The position numbers and the translations under genes are program-made. Shown in pieces: positions 1-5,471 of a DNA stretch of 5,471 nt (position 1 is its first letter; every line of letters starts with the position of its first letter). This stretch comes from RQOF01 sp964394475 (GTDB taxonomy: Bacteria; Calditrichota; Calditrichia; RBG-13-44-9). The DNA lies in NCBI GenBank assembly GCA_964394475.1, contig CAYMXZ010000238.1, forward strand, positions 1 through 5,471, given 5' to 3'. The notes beneath the pieces are model-generated. The model did not search any database. It was not told the origin of the DNA and was given only the letters and a program-made list of their open reading frames with translations.

Positions 1-427
1 CTCCTGGATGGCTATACACCGTCCATGGTCCATAGTCCCGGATCCAGATAGAATTGAAAGAGGCGATGATGAATTTGATATTTTGAATGGGAATTCCCCG
101 GTTAATGAGATAGTTTTTAACGGCATTCGAGTCGCTGCAAACCACGTACACCAGACATTCATCCTGGGCGTAGTCGATAATCTGACTGAGAATATACTGG
201 AAGCTGGTCCAGGTAACCATTACCGCCTGCAGTTCTTCCCATTCGGCCAGTGTTCGCACCGCATGAGCCGGGGGATTGATTAAAGCGTCTTCATAGTGAG
301 GAGGTTGATAATAAGGCAGTAACAATTGTTCTTCAGGTGTCAGTTGGTGAGGCAAATCGGTGAATTGGGAATAACCGAGTTGAAAGAGGAGACAAAAACT
401 TATTCCGCCTAATATTATTTTATTCAT
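1..427 (-). CDS. Exported agmatine deiminase / peptidylarginine deiminase family protein, N-terminal part
   Basis: Partial gene; the 3' end lies beyond the left edge and 142 codons are visible. Seen: the protein starts MNKIILGG and has a hydrophobic signal peptide, with likely cleavage after residue 20 (GYS|QF). The segment LAEWEELQAVMVTW (about 60-73) is the usual opening of this family. The signature NSIWIRDYGPW at 125-135 supplies W128, R130, D131, G133 and P134. Known: in this guanidine-modifying superfamily (agmatine deiminase, Porphyromonas-type PAD) the Asp of the WxRDxGP signature binds the substrate guanidinium; the catalytic His and Cys lie further C-terminal and are not in the window. 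Family members convert agmatine or peptidyl-arginine to the carbamoyl or citrulline product. Inference: the signal peptide and NSxW, where I recall cytoplasmic agmatine deiminases having NDxW, favour a secreted PAD-like enzyme. Start: first in-frame ATG after an upstream in-frame TAA, with an AAAGGCGG site 8 bases before it. It is divergent from the 761-5471 cluster, so a functional link is not implied. Confidence 0.88.
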   Translation of the reverse strand, partial: MNKIILGGISFCLLFQLGYSQFTDLPHQLTPEEQLLLPYYQPPHYEDALINPPAHAVRTLAEWEELQAVMVTWTSFQYILSQIIDYAQDECLVYVVCSDSNAVKNYLINRGIPIQNIKFIIASFNSIWIRDYGPWTVYSHPG

Positions 428-435
428 AGTTGCAC

Positions 436-443
436 CCGCCTTT
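436..443 (-). promoter_or_regulatory. Ribosome binding site of the deiminase-family gene
   Basis: Read on the minus strand this is AAAGGCGG, one mismatch from the AGGAGG core, with 8 bases between it and the ATG at 427-425. It supports that start codon. Confidence 0.55.
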
Positions 444-699
444 GGAAATGAAAATATCCTTTTTTCTTAAAATATGAATAAATAACATGCCATTCACAGC
501 TAATTTAATTTTTCGTACCATCATGTGCGCAGCAATAAAAATAGATGCAAAAAAATTGATGGGTATAAAATTAGTGGGAGTTTTATTCCCATACGAGTGG
601 CTCATCTGGTAAAAGCGATTTCAGATATGTAAATAATCGATTTTTTTGGTATGTCATAAATCACATAAATTTTTAAATATTTTATTATATACAATTATT

Positions 700-719
700 A
701 ATTTGAGTTAACTAAAATT
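700..719. repeat. 20-base near-perfect palindrome, candidate operator
   Basis: AATTTGAGTTAACTAAAATT is self-complementary at 9 of 10 pairs; only 705/714 is mismatched. The core is the perfect 8-base palindrome AGTTAACT (706-713). It overlaps the likely -35 region of the plus-strand operon, where a dimeric regulator could bind. A+T-rich DNA gives such dyads by chance fairly often, so the regulatory role is an inference. Confidence 0.35.
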
Positions 720-737
720 TTATTATTATATTACAAT
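703..737 (+). promoter_or_regulatory. Possible sigma-70-type promoter for the 761-5471 operon
   Basis: Two overlapping readings are possible. One is TTGAGT (703-708), an 18-base spacer and TATATT (727-732). The other is TTAACT (708-713), an 18-base spacer and TACAAT (732-737). Both have 5 of 6 matches in the -10 hexamer and 4 in the -35 hexamer. The distance to the ATG at 761 suits a short leader. Similar hexamers are common in this composition, so the exact site is uncertain. Confidence 0.3.
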
Positions 738-747
738 AAATTAAAAC

Positions 748-753
748 AAGGAG
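748..753 (+). promoter_or_regulatory. Ribosome binding site for the 761 start
   Basis: AAGGAG sits 7 bases before the ATG at 761. It is the strongest Shine-Dalgarno site in the window and fixes the start of the first operon gene. Confidence 0.75.
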
Positions 754-760
754 AGTTGGT

Positions 761-1909
761 ATGAAATATCTTATTTTTTCCCTCCTTTTTATTATTTTCA
801 TCGTTGTAACTTCTTCGGCACAACTTGCCAATTTATCAATTGATTTACGATTATTTAATTCCGAGGCCCGGGTATTTTATGTGGGGGACCTTGATCCAGC
901 CAATTTGGGAAACGCTCCGAACTATTTCCAGCTGGAAATTCGGAATAATGATCCCGTTGAGCAGAATGTTCGGATTAGATTTGCAATTCTCGGCAATAAC
1001 ACTCCTTTTGTAGAAGGGGAAACTGAGCCATTTCGTCTTCCTGGAAATCGCGCTTACATTTTCACTAATAACCAGCTCAATTCCGGAGTGTCCATAGAAG
1101 GCCAGTTTGTTCAGCTGAGAAATTACCGAGTCAACTGGTCCAGCATCACCAATTTAGAGCAGAAGGTGGTCGCTACCGGTAAGCTTCCGGCTGGTGTTTA
1201 TGAATTCCGAGTAGAATTGACACCTGAACCTCCCAGTAATTTCACTCCGGTTCTTGACAGTAATCCCGGCGATAATACTTTGATCATCAGCAATCCGACC
1301 ACGATTGAGCTGATATCTCCCGGTAATCGGGTAAATAGCAGCGATATCCCGGAAATTCCGACCACCACACCTTATTTTATCTGGCAATCTGATGCGGGGC
1401 TCTTCAATTTGCTGGTTTATAAAAAATATGAAGCTGATAATATTCAGGATGTATTAAGCCGTGATCCTATCCTGCGGTTAGAGAATTATCCCAATCAGGT
1501 TTTTCAATATCCTTCCGAGACCAATCCGCTGAGTTTTGTGATAGAAGGTGGTGGGTTTAGTGGGAGTCGCGGAGCCGTGCGATTAATTGAGCCGGGATTC
1601 ACCTATTACTGGTATGTGGAAGCGCTTATTGCCTCGACATCTGGAACGATCACTTTACCCAGTGATGTGTTTCAGTTTAAGGTTGCCGATCGGGAAAAAG
1701 CAGCGGCCACGCGCAACCAAATCCTCGCTTATCTGCGTCAAATACTGGGTGAAGAATATGACATGTATATGGAAAAATTAAAGGGTTATGAGCCCAGCGG
1801 AAATCTAATGATGGGTAATGTGCCAATCGATATTCAGCAATTGGATGAATTTGTCAGGAAATTATTGGCAGGCGAAATTACCATTCAGTTAGTTAATATC
1901 GAAAATTAA
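761..1909 (+). CDS. Exported Ig/Fn3-like protein of unknown function
   Basis: 382 residues; I do not recognise a named family. Seen: a signal peptide at residues 1-20 with likely cleavage SSA|QL, no further membrane segment, and no cysteine anywhere. Residues about 21-180 are beta-rich, with motifs such as NYFQLEIRNNDP and LPAGVYEFRVEL that suggest an Ig-like sandwich. Residues about 181-308 look like an Fn3-type module: TIELISPG opens it, TPYFIWQS gives the core Trp, and FTYYWYVEAL followed by LPSDVFQFKV matches the closing strands seen in many secreted FCB-group proteins. Residues about 309-345 (REKAAATRNQ onward) are probably helical and charged, and a short tail follows. Inference: a periplasmic or surface binding/scaffold protein with no sign of a catalytic site. 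It is the first gene of the operon, 15 bases before the FecR-domain gene, so it is probably expressed with it. The start is set by AAGGAG 7 bases upstream. Confidence 0.9.
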   Translation: MKYLIFSLLFIIFIVVTSSAQLANLSIDLRLFNSEARVFYVGDLDPANLGNAPNYFQLEIRNNDPVEQNVRIRFAILGNNTPFVEGETEPFRLPGNRAYIFTNNQLNSGVSIEGQFVQLRNYRVNWSSITNLEQKVVATGKLPAGVYEFRVELTPEPPSNFTPVLDSNPGDNTLIISNPTTIELISPGNRVNSSDIPEIPTTTPYFIWQSDAGLFNLLVYKKYEADNIQDVLSRDPILRLENYPNQVFQYPSETNPLSFVIEGGGFSGSRGAVRLIEPGFTYYWYVEALIASTSGTITLPSDVFQFKVADREKAAATRNQILAYLRQILGEEYDMYMEKLKGYEPSGNLMMGNVPIDIQQLDEFVRKLLAGEITIQLVNIEN

Positions 1910-1912
1910 TAC

Positions 1913-1918
1913 AGGGAG
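1913..1918 (+). promoter_or_regulatory. Ribosome binding site of the FecR-domain gene
   Basis: AGGGAG lies 6 bases before the ATG at 1925, inside the 15-base gap after the preceding stop. It supports both the start and tight operon coupling. Confidence 0.65.
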
Positions 1919-1924
1919 AAATCG

Positions 1925-2614
1925 ATGAGACTTTCACTCGTTTTTTTATACATTTTGCTATTCATTTTTTCCTACACCTCTCTTATTTATAGTGCCGATG
2001 CCGTGGCCGTGGTTTTAAATGCGCGAGGAAAGGTAAATCTATATCGGGCAAAAGAAGCTAAAGCGCAGGATGTGAAAAAAGGTACGGTTCTGTATGATAA
2101 AGATAAAATCAATACAGCAGCGGGTTCGATCTGCGCTATAAAATTCACAGACGACAAAAGTCTTTTACGAATAAAGGAAAATTCTACCTGTGTGATTGAA
2201 GCCAAGAAAGAGAAAGATCGCACCGATAAAAATATTATTGTCGAAGTAGGATCCTTCCTGGCCAATCTGGTTCAACCGAAAGGAAAATTTACCATTACTA
2301 CTCCGACCTCGGTGGCTTCGGTCAAAGGTACGAAATGGTGGACTATTCAAATGATGGACGGACGAACGGTTTATATCTGCCTGGAAGGTCTGGTGGATCT
2401 GGAAAATGAAGCGGGTAAATTTCTGCTGAAAGAGGGACAAACAGCTACCTTTACGGATAATGATAAAAGTCCGGTAATACGACTGACCAACCCCGATGAA
2501 ATTCCCAGCGATGAGGAAGAAGCAGGAGCTTTAAAATCTCTGGAAATCGAATTCAAAGACAGTGATGGGCAAACGAAAAGAATGATTATTGATTATCAAG
2601 AACAAAATAAATAA
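1925..2614 (+). CDS. Exported FecR-domain protein
   Basis: 229 residues. Seen: a signal peptide at 1-24 with likely cleavage YSA|DA. A FecR domain (FecR/PF04773 type) follows at about 55-160: GTVLYDKDKINTAAGS, then FTDDKSLLRIKENS, then the hallmark TPTSVASVKGT at 126-136. A further beta stretch carries LLKEGQTATF (167-176), which resembles the usual end of such domains. The tail from about 195 is acidic and then strand-like. Known: the classical FecR is an inner-membrane anti-sigma/signal transducer, but many exported proteins carry only the FecR fold. Here the cytoplasmic sigma-binding N-terminus and transmembrane helix are absent, so sigma-factor control is unlikely. It has three cysteines (C70, C89, C152), whereas the mature neighbours on either side have none. 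Inference: a periplasmic structural or sensory partner of the CHASE2 protein encoded downstream, an association I recall from other bacteria but could not check here. Confidence 0.92.
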   Translation: MRLSLVFLYILLFIFSYTSLIYSADAVAVVLNARGKVNLYRAKEAKAQDVKKGTVLYDKDKINTAAGSICAIKFTDDKSLLRIKENSTCVIEAKKEKDRTDKNIIVEVGSFLANLVQPKGKFTITTPTSVASVKGTKWWTIQMMDGRTVYICLEGLVDLENEAGKFLLKEGQTATFTDNDKSPVIRLTNPDEIPSDEEEAGALKSLEIEFKDSDGQTKRMIIDYQEQNK

Positions 2615-2619
2615 TAAGT

Positions 2620-2634
2620 AATATCTGAGATATT
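2620..2634 (+). repeat. Short inverted repeat after the FecR-domain gene
   Basis: AATATC-TGA-GATATT forms a 6-bp stem with a 3-base loop, 5 bases after the stop at 2614. The stem is mostly A-T and only a broken T-rich stretch follows, so it is too weak to call a terminator. It could stabilise or process the transcript, or be chance. Confidence 0.25.
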
Positions 2635-2656
2635 TACATTCTCTTTATAGTATGGG

Positions 2657-2682
2657 TTTCTTTTTTTAAATATGAAAAGAAA
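2657..2682 (+). repeat. Inverted repeat in the leader of the barrel gene
   Basis: TTTCTTTT (2657-2664) and AAAAGAAA (2675-2682) are perfect complements across a 10-base loop. The stem ends 22 bases before the ATG at 2705. A six-codon reading frame, ATG at 2672 to TGA at 2690-2692, starts in the loop and has no ribosome binding site. A role in translation of the barrel gene is possible, but the stem has only one G-C pair. Confidence 0.2.
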
Positions 2683-2695
2683 ATTGAAATGAAGT

Positions 2696-2699
2696 GAGG
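2696..2699 (+). promoter_or_regulatory. Ribosome binding site deciding the start of the barrel gene
   Basis: GAGG ends 5 bases before the ATG at 2705. A GTG at 2699, two codons earlier and in frame, overlaps this site and has only poor upstream pairing, so the ATG is preferred. The two choices differ by two residues at the front of the signal peptide. Confidence 0.5.
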
Positions 2700-2704
2700 T
2701 GAGT

Positions 2705-5092
2705 ATGGCTAAAATACAATTTTTAAATATAGTGGTCATTATCCTTTTCTTTTGCATTTCACCGATTTTGGGCCGGGATGGCGTAGAGATTCAGTATACA
2801 CCAACCAAAATTATTCATCAGCAAGACAAATTACCGGTAGAGCTGGTCATTTCGAATTTTTCGGGAGTGCCTATCACTGAAGTTCAACTCTGGTATCGCT
2901 GGAGTGGAGAAAACCGCTTTAAGATGCTTTCGATGGCGAATGAGGGATTTAATTATTTTGCAGCGGTGGATGTAAAAGGAGAAAATGATCATCTATTGGA
3001 GCATTATTTTACCATTGCTTACCTCGATAACCGCAGCGAATCGTATCCGGCCGACGCTCCGGCCAGCCGGGTTTTTCGCACGGCTGTGCAGACCTTGCGC
3101 AACTATGGCGATCAAGTTGTGATTGTTAGTCCGGAAGAGGAAGAACAGATTTACAGCAGTGATGTGGTAATTACCGCTTCATTCGGCAGTTTAATGTCCA
3201 TGATAGATATTGAGAAAACCAAGCTTTTCCTGAATACCTGGGAGGTGACTCCTTATTTACAAAAATTTGGAGACTTTGTCACTTTTGCCCCTCATACGGT
3301 TCCAATTGGACGACATAAGATTCGATTAGAATTGTATGATCCACAGGGTCAATTAGTAGCCAGCCGTGAATGGTTTTTTACCAGCCTGACCGTGCGGGGA
3401 GGTGAAGTTCCTCCCGGAGAATGGGCAGTATCGGGAAGATTCTTTGCAGAAACACGCCAGGAAAACTTAGGAAATACTGATCTGGATAATTCTTACAATC
3501 AGAGTGGATTACAATTGCGGGCGGATTATCGCAACTTCGACCTGGGGGGTCGCGTGTATTTCAGTAATCAGGAAAAATCTAACCGCCAGCCCGTGAACCG
3601 CTATTCCGGTTTTGTCCGTTATAATTTTTTAACCGATCGATATGTCAGCCTGGAAGGCGGTGATACTTATCCTAAAATGAATCCACTCATCATGCAGAAT
3701 GTTTTTCTGCGCGGTATCTATGGACGCCTATATTTAAAAATTTTCAATCTGGATTTTGCGACAGGTACAACCAATCGCGGAGTCGATGGCTACACGAGTT
3801 TCAATCCAGCAGATTCCACTACGACCACCATCTATGGGACGTATCGTCGTAAAATAACCGCCATTCGACCCAGTTTCGGATCCGGTGAGAAATTTCAGCT
3901 GGGCTTTACCTACCTGAAGGGTAAGGATGATGTGAACAGCATTAGCTATGGTATTAATCCGCAGGAAAATGTTGCGGTGGGTTCCGACCTGTTCCTTAGC
4001 TTTGATAAACGACGGATTATTTTTGAAGGAAATGTGAACGCCAGTCTCTATAACCGCAATATTCAGGGTGGCAGTATTCCTTTCGATTCCCTGGCGCTGA
4101 TTTTTGATAATATCTCTGAATCGGATAAAGATTTATATGATCTGGTTAATAAATTTATCACTTTAAATCAATACCTGATTATTCGCCCCGGTCTGGCTTA
4201 TCAGGCGAGATTGTTGCTGCGATATTTTAAAAACAATCTCAGTTTCATGTATGAATCAGTGGACGAAGATTATTACAGTCTGGGTCAGCCCTATCTGTTA
4301 AGAGATAACCGCGGATTTCATCTCGTCGATAATATTGCACTGGTGCAAAATCAGGTTTTTCTCACACTGGGATTCCGGAAATATCACAATAATTTGCAGG
4401 ATATCAAGAACAATACCACCAATATCCAGAACTTTTACGTAAATGTATCCTATTTTCCGATAAAGAACCTACCGGAATTGACCATCGGATATAATAACTA
4501 TTCCCGCAACAACGATGTATCAGCAGATTCTCTGGAATCTATTTTGAATCGGCCGGAGGATAATCAAACTCGTTCGATCAGTTTTTCCACTGGCTATCGT
4601 TTTGCTGTGCAAAGCCTGCGTAATCGGATCGGACTCGATGTGATTAATTATCAGCGGGATGATATTTATAAATATGCAGAGAGTACCTCTGATTACCTTA
4701 CCATCAACCTGCGCACTCAGTATAATTTTCCGTTACAAACCCTGCTGGAGGTGATTCTGCAGCAAACAGAAACCGGAAAGGATGATCCCAGCCTGGGAAG
4801 CAAACTTAACTTGACAACCTTTGGCGTCGGTGGAACCTATAAGTTTACCAATATTTTCACTGAAGATCAGCTTTCTCTGCAAGCCAATTTGAGATATGGT
4901 TCCGTTACCTCCAAGTATAATCTGGTGTCAGTATCTGAGTTGAAATATAATCGCGGTTATTATTCTTTCCGGATAAATTATAGCTTGCCAAAATATGGCA
5001 GCTTATCGGTTTTGACCGATATTCTCAACTACAGTGGGGATCGCAGTTATGGTGATTTCATCTATTCCCTGCGCTATGATATTAATTTTTAA
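2705..5092 (+). CDS. Outer-membrane beta-barrel protein with two N-terminal Ig-like domains
   Basis: 795 residues from the ATG at 2705 (797 if the GTG at 2699 is used). Seen: a signal peptide at about 1-23 (ILG|RDG), then a beta-sandwich at about 28-127 (LPVELVISNFSG, VQLWYRWSG, LLEHYFTIAYLDN). A second Ig-like module at about 138-230 has the pattern IVSPEEEEQIYSSD, KTKLFLNTWEVTPY, IGRHKIRLELYDPQGQ and WFFTS, common in secreted FCB-group proteins. From about 241 to the end there are many alternating polar/aromatic strands rich in Tyr, Phe, Asn and Arg. The last residues, FIYSLRYDINF, end in Phe like the C-terminal beta-signal recognised by the Bam complex. The only cysteine (C17) is in the signal peptide. 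A less strand-like, probably helical stretch lies at about 459-490. No TonB-receptor plug, POTRA or OmpA-like domain is visible. Inference: a channel, secretion pore or envelope sensor whose Ig modules face the periplasm. The substrate is unknown. Confidence 0.85.
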   Translation: MAKIQFLNIVVIILFFCISPILGRDGVEIQYTPTKIIHQQDKLPVELVISNFSGVPITEVQLWYRWSGENRFKMLSMANEGFNYFAAVDVKGENDHLLEHYFTIAYLDNRSESYPADAPASRVFRTAVQTLRNYGDQVVIVSPEEEEQIYSSDVVITASFGSLMSMIDIEKTKLFLNTWEVTPYLQKFGDFVTFAPHTVPIGRHKIRLELYDPQGQLVASREWFFTSLTVRGGEVPPGEWAVSGRFFAETRQENLGNTDLDNSYNQSGLQLRADYRNFDLGGRVYFSNQEKSNRQPVNRYSGFVRYNFLTDRYVSLEGGDTYPKMNPLIMQNVFLRGIYGRLYLKIFNLDFATGTTNRGVDGYTSFNPADSTTTTIYGTYRRKITAIRPSFGSGEKFQLGFTYLKGKDDVNSISYGINPQENVAVGSDLFLSFDKRRIIFEGNVNASLYNRNIQGGSIPFDSLALIFDNISESDKDLYDLVNKFITLNQYLIIRPGLAYQARLLLRYFKNNLSFMYESVDEDYYSLGQPYLLRDNRGFHLVDNIALVQNQVFLTLGFRKYHNNLQDIKNNTTNIQNFYVNVSYFPIKNLPELTIGYNNYSRNNDVSADSLESILNRPEDNQTRSISFSTGYRFAVQSLRNRIGLDVINYQRDDIYKYAESTSDYLTINLRTQYNFPLQTLLEVILQQTETGKDDPSLGSKLNLTTFGVGGTYKFTNIFTEDQLSLQANLRYGSVTSKYNLVSVSELKYNRGYYSFRINYSLPKYGSLSVLTDILNYSGDRSYGDFIYSLRYDINF

Positions 5093-5098
5093 AGTGAA

Positions 5099-5117
5099 AA
5101 CCATTTGATGAAAGGTT
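5099..5117 (+). repeat. Small hairpin between the barrel and CHASE2 genes
   Basis: AACC-A-TTT pairs with AAA-GGTT around a GATG loop, giving 7 pairs with one bulged A. No run of T follows, so it is not an intrinsic terminator and read-through into the CHASE2 gene is expected. It may be fortuitous. Confidence 0.22.
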
Positions 5118-5144
5118 GAATATAGCAGCTTATTGTAGATTGGT

Positions 5145-5471
5145 ATGAAACGATTTTCCATACTCACTATTGCCGGCATTATTCTTTTACTGTTCTTTTT
5201 AGTTTTGCTTATTCGGTTGATTCCCGCCATTGACTCGCTGGAGTTAAAAACCATTGATTGGCGATATGGTTGGCGGGGGCCGGTCTCCGTAGAGGAATCT
5301 CCGGTTGTTTTAGTGACCATCGACGATCAATCATTTGAATCGCTCCCCTCTCGCTGGCCGTGGCCGCGTAGCTATTATGCCCATGTTATTAAAAATTTAA
5401 CTGAAGCTGGCGCGAAAGTGATCGGGGTGGATGTCATTCTGGATATCCCGGATATAGTGAATACGGGCAGT
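5145..5471 (+). CDS. CHASE2-domain membrane sensor protein, N-terminal part
   Basis: Partial gene; 109 codons are visible before the right edge. Seen: a short basic start (MKRF), then a transmembrane helix or uncleaved signal anchor at about 6-27. A CHASE2 domain begins near residue 32: LELKTIDWRYGWRGP, then PVVLVTIDDQSFESL (about 54-68), then the signature WPWPRSYYAHVIKNL (72-86) and AGAKVIGVDVILD (89-101). Known: CHASE2 is an extracytoplasmic sensor domain, typically followed by three C-terminal transmembrane helices and an output such as a class III adenylate/guanylate cyclase, histidine kinase, Ser/Thr kinase or phosphatase. The output lies outside the window and cannot be assigned. Start: an in-frame TAG at 5136-5138 leaves ATG 5145 as the first usual start. 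No good Shine-Dalgarno site precedes it, so translation may be inefficient or coupled to the barrel gene. It is probably the fourth gene of the operon. Confidence 0.92.
   Translation, partial: MKRFSILTIAGIILLLFFLVLLIRLIPAIDSLELKTIDWRYGWRGPVSVEESPVVLVTIDDQSFESLPSRWPWPRSYYAHVIKNLTEAGAKVIGVDVILDIPDIVNTGS

Larger units (their letters stand above)
428..760. other. Divergent intergenic spacer, A+T-rich
   Basis: This 333-base non-coding gap lies between the two outward-facing genes. Its right half (about 600-760) is strongly A+T-rich, as expected for promoters serving both directions. It contains an 8-base palindrome AATCGATT (635-642), the larger near-palindrome at 700-719, and several -10-like hexamers. 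One is a perfect minus-strand TATAAT at 689-684, with TTAACT 16 bases upstream of it (711-706); if used, it would give the deiminase gene a leader of roughly 250 bases. No tRNA, stable RNA fold, riboswitch or convincing small gene was recognised. Confidence 0.6.

Noticed and set aside
8..283. Plus-strand 91-codon open frame at the left edge
   Set aside because: It is the antisense shadow of the deiminase-family gene, whose minus-strand reading carries the WxRDxGP signature and a signal peptide.
420..605. Minus-strand 61-codon open frame in the divergent spacer, overlapping the deiminase start
   Set aside because: It has no ribosome binding site, its composition looks like translated A+T-rich leader, it shows no recognisable motif, and it runs into the well-supported deiminase start in another frame.
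1987..2440. Two minus-strand open frames opposite the FecR-domain gene
   Set aside because: Both are shadows of a gene with a signal peptide, a ribosome site and the FecR hallmark on the plus strand.
2620..2634. Intrinsic terminator after the FecR-domain gene
   Set aside because: The stem is six mostly A-T pairs without an adjoining T run, and the downstream gene is same-strand and close, so I list it only as an inverted repeat.
2699..2704. GTG start two codons before the ATG of the barrel gene
   Set aside because: The only good ribosome site (GAGG, 2696-2699) overlaps the GTG and is correctly spaced for the ATG at 2705.
2705..2773. Lipoprotein signal around C17 of the barrel protein
   Set aside because: The residues before the cysteine are LFF, not a lipobox, and a normal cleavage site follows at about residue 23.
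5003..5320. Minus-strand 105-codon open frame at the right end
   Set aside because: It is antisense to the end of the barrel gene and the start of the CHASE2 gene, both strongly supported by motifs, and has no recognisable domain of its own.

Overview
The window looks like a piece of a Gram-negative chromosome. Three complete exported proteins carry signal peptides, one of them is an outer-membrane beta-barrel ending in Phe, and the genes are preceded by recognisable Shine-Dalgarno sites. Moderate A+T content, very A+T-rich spacers, a secreted peptidylarginine-deiminase-type enzyme and Ig-like modules fused to a barrel suggest the FCB/Calditrichota/KSB1-like part of the tree. That placement is an inference from style only, because no marker gene is present. 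The good Shine-Dalgarno sites argue mildly against a typical Bacteroidota genome.

Layout: the left edge (1-427, minus strand) holds the first 142 codons of an exported agmatine deiminase/peptidylarginine deiminase family protein, cut by the window edge. A 333-base divergent spacer (428-760) follows. It is strongly A+T-rich in its right half and carries a 20-base near-palindrome and possible promoter elements. From 761 to the right edge, four genes run on the plus strand. They are an orphan exported protein with Ig/Fn3-like modules (761-1909), an exported FecR-domain protein (1925-2614), a 795-residue protein with two Ig-like modules and a large C-terminal beta-barrel (2705-5092), and the start of a CHASE2-domain membrane sensor (5145-5471, cut). 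The gaps between them are 15, 90 and 52 bases, with no convincing terminator in any of them, so the four probably form one operon.

How they may work together: CHASE2 is an extracytoplasmic sensor domain usually joined to an adenylate/guanylate cyclase, kinase or phosphatase output, and to my knowledge FecR-domain proteins are recurrent neighbours of CHASE2 proteins. Here the pair is separated by an outer-membrane barrel and preceded by a secreted beta-sandwich protein. The products would therefore cover the outer membrane (barrel), the periplasm (FecR, Ig/Fn3 protein) and the inner membrane (CHASE2). A trans-envelope sensing module is a reasonable hypothesis but is not proven by the sequence. 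No RNA genes, CRISPR arrays, insertion sequences or attachment sites were seen.
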